From positions 534,528-598,527 of the forward strand of contig VXAY01006938.1 in assembly GCA_013399855.1 (NCBI GenBank): 64,000 nucleotides of DNA. Direction: 5' to 3'. The position numbers and the translations under genes are program-made. Shown here in pieces: positions 61,201-64,000 of the stretch (positions within the stretch are counted from its first letter, which is position 1; each line of letters starts with the position of its first letter). Below the pieces are notes generated by a model. That model saw only the letters and a program-made list of their open reading frames with translations. It had not been told where the DNA came from and made no database searches. The DNA comes from Oxyruncus cristatus (taxonomy: Eukaryota; Chordata; Aves; Passeriformes; Cotingidae).

Positions 61201-64000
61201 AAAATTCCATGTACGGATCAGTGGCAGCACAATCTTAGGTATGCAACCATCTGCCAAGAACAGACACACTGATTTTCTTTCATAAAACGATGGAATTACC
61301 CTTTGCAAAGGGGAGATAAATCCTTAAAAGCATGTTAGGGTGTCAGACAGGAAAATGTAAATAACTACACGTAACAGCAGCTGTTCCTGATCAGGTTCCA
61401 TTCTTTGATCTTTTGAAAGATGGCTATTAATTAGCAGGGTCAACACTAAGCTTTTTCTTAACAATTCTCTTCTGAACCACCCAAATAATAGATAGTTGCT
61501 TGTAGTTTTGCTATGCTAAGCTTCTCTGGGAAGGATTCTTCAGATAAATGGGATAACAAAATTACCTTAATATAAACAGTTTTGAAGTTAGGCCATATCT
61601 GTAGTAGATAGAGTATCCAATTTTATTTACAACCATGGGGACTGAAGCCTTTGAAATCTTAAATGAAATGAGTTTCAATCATACTGAGATTGCTGTTATT
61701 GCCACTGAGATTGCAATCACTGCTTGTGACATGGATATCTATCTGCTGTACCAGGTTCCATCTGCCAAAGTCACCACATTACAGGCTCCAAGATTGCTGA
61801 AACACCCCTGTGAAGCTGCATTAAGTATTGTACTGTTGGTTGGATTGAAATATTTCCATTGAATATACTGGATAAACTGCAGAGTTCTATTGATGCCCAT
61901 GTGACTGGACCCCATGATGGAGTGCAGTATCAGACCCTGAGGCTGGTACCAAACCCAGAACAGTCAAATCCTAAAGCCTAGCAGCAAACCACATGGCAAG
62001 AGTAAAACCCCGGACACTCAGTATATGTTTGAGCAGGGTCTGACTAGTCTTTAATGTGCAGTTTCTGATTCTACTTGTTTGGAATTCAGCAGCAAACTGG
62101 AACAAGTTACACCTGTAATTTAATTGAGGGTCCTAAAATTTACGGGCAACATCTTTCTCGTTGGCAAGGTGTAATCACGCAACTTTTTTTCAATGAAAGT
62201 CATAGCAACCTCTATGGAGGGAGTCTACTGAAAGAGTGGGAAATGACCTTGATTTCTCCTATTTTCACACAGCAATAGGGATTAGAAGTTCAGAGTCTGT
62301 GATTATGTGTCTCCCTGCCACAAGACATACGGAAGACTAGGCCATGTGAGTTTGCACATATGTTCAAGACAGGTCCAGTATGGCCCAAAGTAATAGAATT
62401 AGAATTTATGTTTCACAATTTCCAGGGTCAAATGTTCAGAGAATCATGGACATGCCATCTTATCTAACTGCTAATGTAGTTTGACAGAAAACTAGCTCAT
62501 CCTCTCAAAAAGGATGTGTAGTCAAATACACAAACACTTCCTCCTAGATCTGACTGGAAAAGTAGAAAAAATGTAAACTAATCTGCCACTAGTACATTGT
62601 TAAGGTTATAGTGGTTGCATATTTGAGAAATATTGCACTGGGTGTTGTGAAGCAAAATAGGTGGCACTTTTAGGACTAATCTTTCCCATTCGTTAGCACA
62701 CATTGCAGAATCATTAGATTATGTCCCATTTTCAGTATGCGAACTGGCCTATAGATTTCAGCCAGGTCTTCACCAATCCCTACATCCAGCTTGTTCTCCA
62801 GGACCTGTCAGCTACAAAGCTGAATTGCTAATGCCTCTGTGGCACCAAGGAACCATAGCAAGGCACAGTGTCTGGCTCCATGCTCCCCATTCCACTACTG
62901 TTTCTTCCTTTTCACAGCCACACTTACACACACATTACTTCTAGGCATGACTTACTATCCATCTCTCTCAGGAAGAATCTCCCTTTGAGCTGGGGCTCAC
63001 TGAATTGCAGAATGTTTGTGGCTGTGTTCCCACACTGAAACACTTACATAATGTTGATTCAGTAAAGAAATGAGGTGCACAAATGCCTCAGCAACATGAG
63101 CTGTAATGTGTTCAAAGAACCTAGCTGGAAACCAGCAAATGGGGGTAGGAGTGGTTTAATTTGAATTTTGAAATTTGTATTTAACAGGGACAGACTTGAA
63201 CTTTAAGTGATAAACAGATGCAATGTCAGAGCTGTATCTTACTTTTGAGTTCCCTGAAGATAGCATCAAATTATTGACCTTAAAAAGGTTGAGATGTGTC
63301 CATTTCCTAAGATGATACTTTTCTCCTCATCCTTCTTCATGTCTTTCGTGCAGCCATGTAAACTGTAGCAAAACATTACCAGCTCAGAGTGCTTGTGGCA
63401 CCCTGCCTGCAGTGATGCTCAGGGGCATTACAAGCAGGAATGGAGAGGAAACTTTAAGAAATAACCCCAAATCTTTCTGTGAAGTGCATTCCCTCTGTGA
63501 TGGGTTCCTTTCTTTTATGGCGGATCCAAGCCCTGAGTTTATGGTATCTAACTGTGAGGGGGTAAAATGTACAAATACTGTGTCTTACACCTTCTCTGTT
63601 CTCCTGCCATCCATGGTTTATAGACAGAGCACTGCTTGCCCCTCTACTGGGTCTCTTAATTCTCGGTCTCCAAAAGGTTTTATTTCTGCCTGGGGAAAAC
63701 GAGGCTAATAGGTAAAAAATGTGGATGTATTTGGAAGAGTGAGCCCTGTCGTTCTTTCTGCTGGCTGCAATTTTGCACACTACTACTGACTAGTCCATAG
63801 CAACAACTAACAACAGGGACTTCTCTGTATCCCCTTCTGTCTGAAGGCTAAGGACTAAAAACAGATGCTAATTGTATGGTTCCAGAAAAAAATAAAAAGA
63901 GCGTGCTAGGGTGACTCAGGACATATTCCCGCTGTTGTGCAAGGACAAATAGTATTTAGATGTGTGGAGATTTGTCTGTGGTTAACTGTGGCTTGTTTGG
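55201..64000. other. Non-coding DNA, no exon recognised
   Basis: About 8.8 kb with no recognisable protein, RNA gene or transposon. Candidate oddities are a 99-codon plus-strand frame at 59939-60238 with coiled-coil-like composition but no recognised family, and a 23-base tandem duplication at 59361-59406. A TAAT-rich stretch near 56610-56650 could be conserved non-coding DNA. Confidence 0.5.
59361..59406. repeat. 23-base tandem duplication
   Basis: 'atcttttaatttatataaac' plus 'tgg' (59361-59383) is followed at once by a copy (59384-59406) that differs only by AA to GG near its end. Confidence 0.9.

Overview
The window is AT-rich, CpG-depleted vertebrate nuclear DNA, almost certainly from a bird. 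The best evidence is a textbook avian CR1 3' end at 45.9-46.2 kb that finishes in the octamer repeat ATTCTATG, plus several older CR1 pieces. A second clue is a SINE at 41.9-42.1 kb made of a tRNA-Ile(AAT)-like head joined to a CR1-type tail. From memory, that architecture is described from passerine birds. A third is a broken RTE-clade LINE at 45.1-46.7 kb. RTE elements are absent from most birds but known, as AviRTE, from a few lineages that include suboscine passerines. Together these make a suboscine passerine (manakin or tyrant-flycatcher type) my best guess. This is an inference.

Layout: 1-20.39 kb is non-coding, with an old CR1/L3-like fragment (1.14-1.77 kb), two short CR1 tails (7.8 and 11.2 kb) and simple repeats. 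A strong CpG island lies at about 20.39-21.69 kb and is broken by a 510-base assembly gap (20564-21073). It carries a G-rich hexamer repeat on one side. On the other it has a GC box and a candidate 5' splice site (CAG/GTAAAC at 21540/21541), so it probably holds the promoter and first exon of a gene whose remaining exons I cannot identify here. From 21.7 to 41.9 kb there is non-coding DNA with one degraded CR1/L3-like piece (24.8-25.3 kb) and a dispersed 70-base direct repeat (31.72 and 33.16 kb). At 41.93-42.10 kb is the tRNA-Ile SINE. At 45.07-46.72 kb is a nested insertion: a 5'-truncated RTE LINE on the minus strand, ending in (TGA)n, split by a younger plus-strand CR1. From 46.7 to 64 kb there is more non-coding DNA with a small orphan CpG cluster (52.80-52.92 kb), a 232-base (CTTT)n tract (54.97-55.20 kb) and a few short tandem duplications.

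No cellular protein-coding exon could be identified with confidence. The only recognisable protein-coding sequence is the decayed reverse transcriptase of the RTE element. The window reads as a promoter island with long flanking intron and/or intergenic sequence. The most informative structure is the nested RTE/CR1 pair, because it is both a lineage marker and a relative-dating event.
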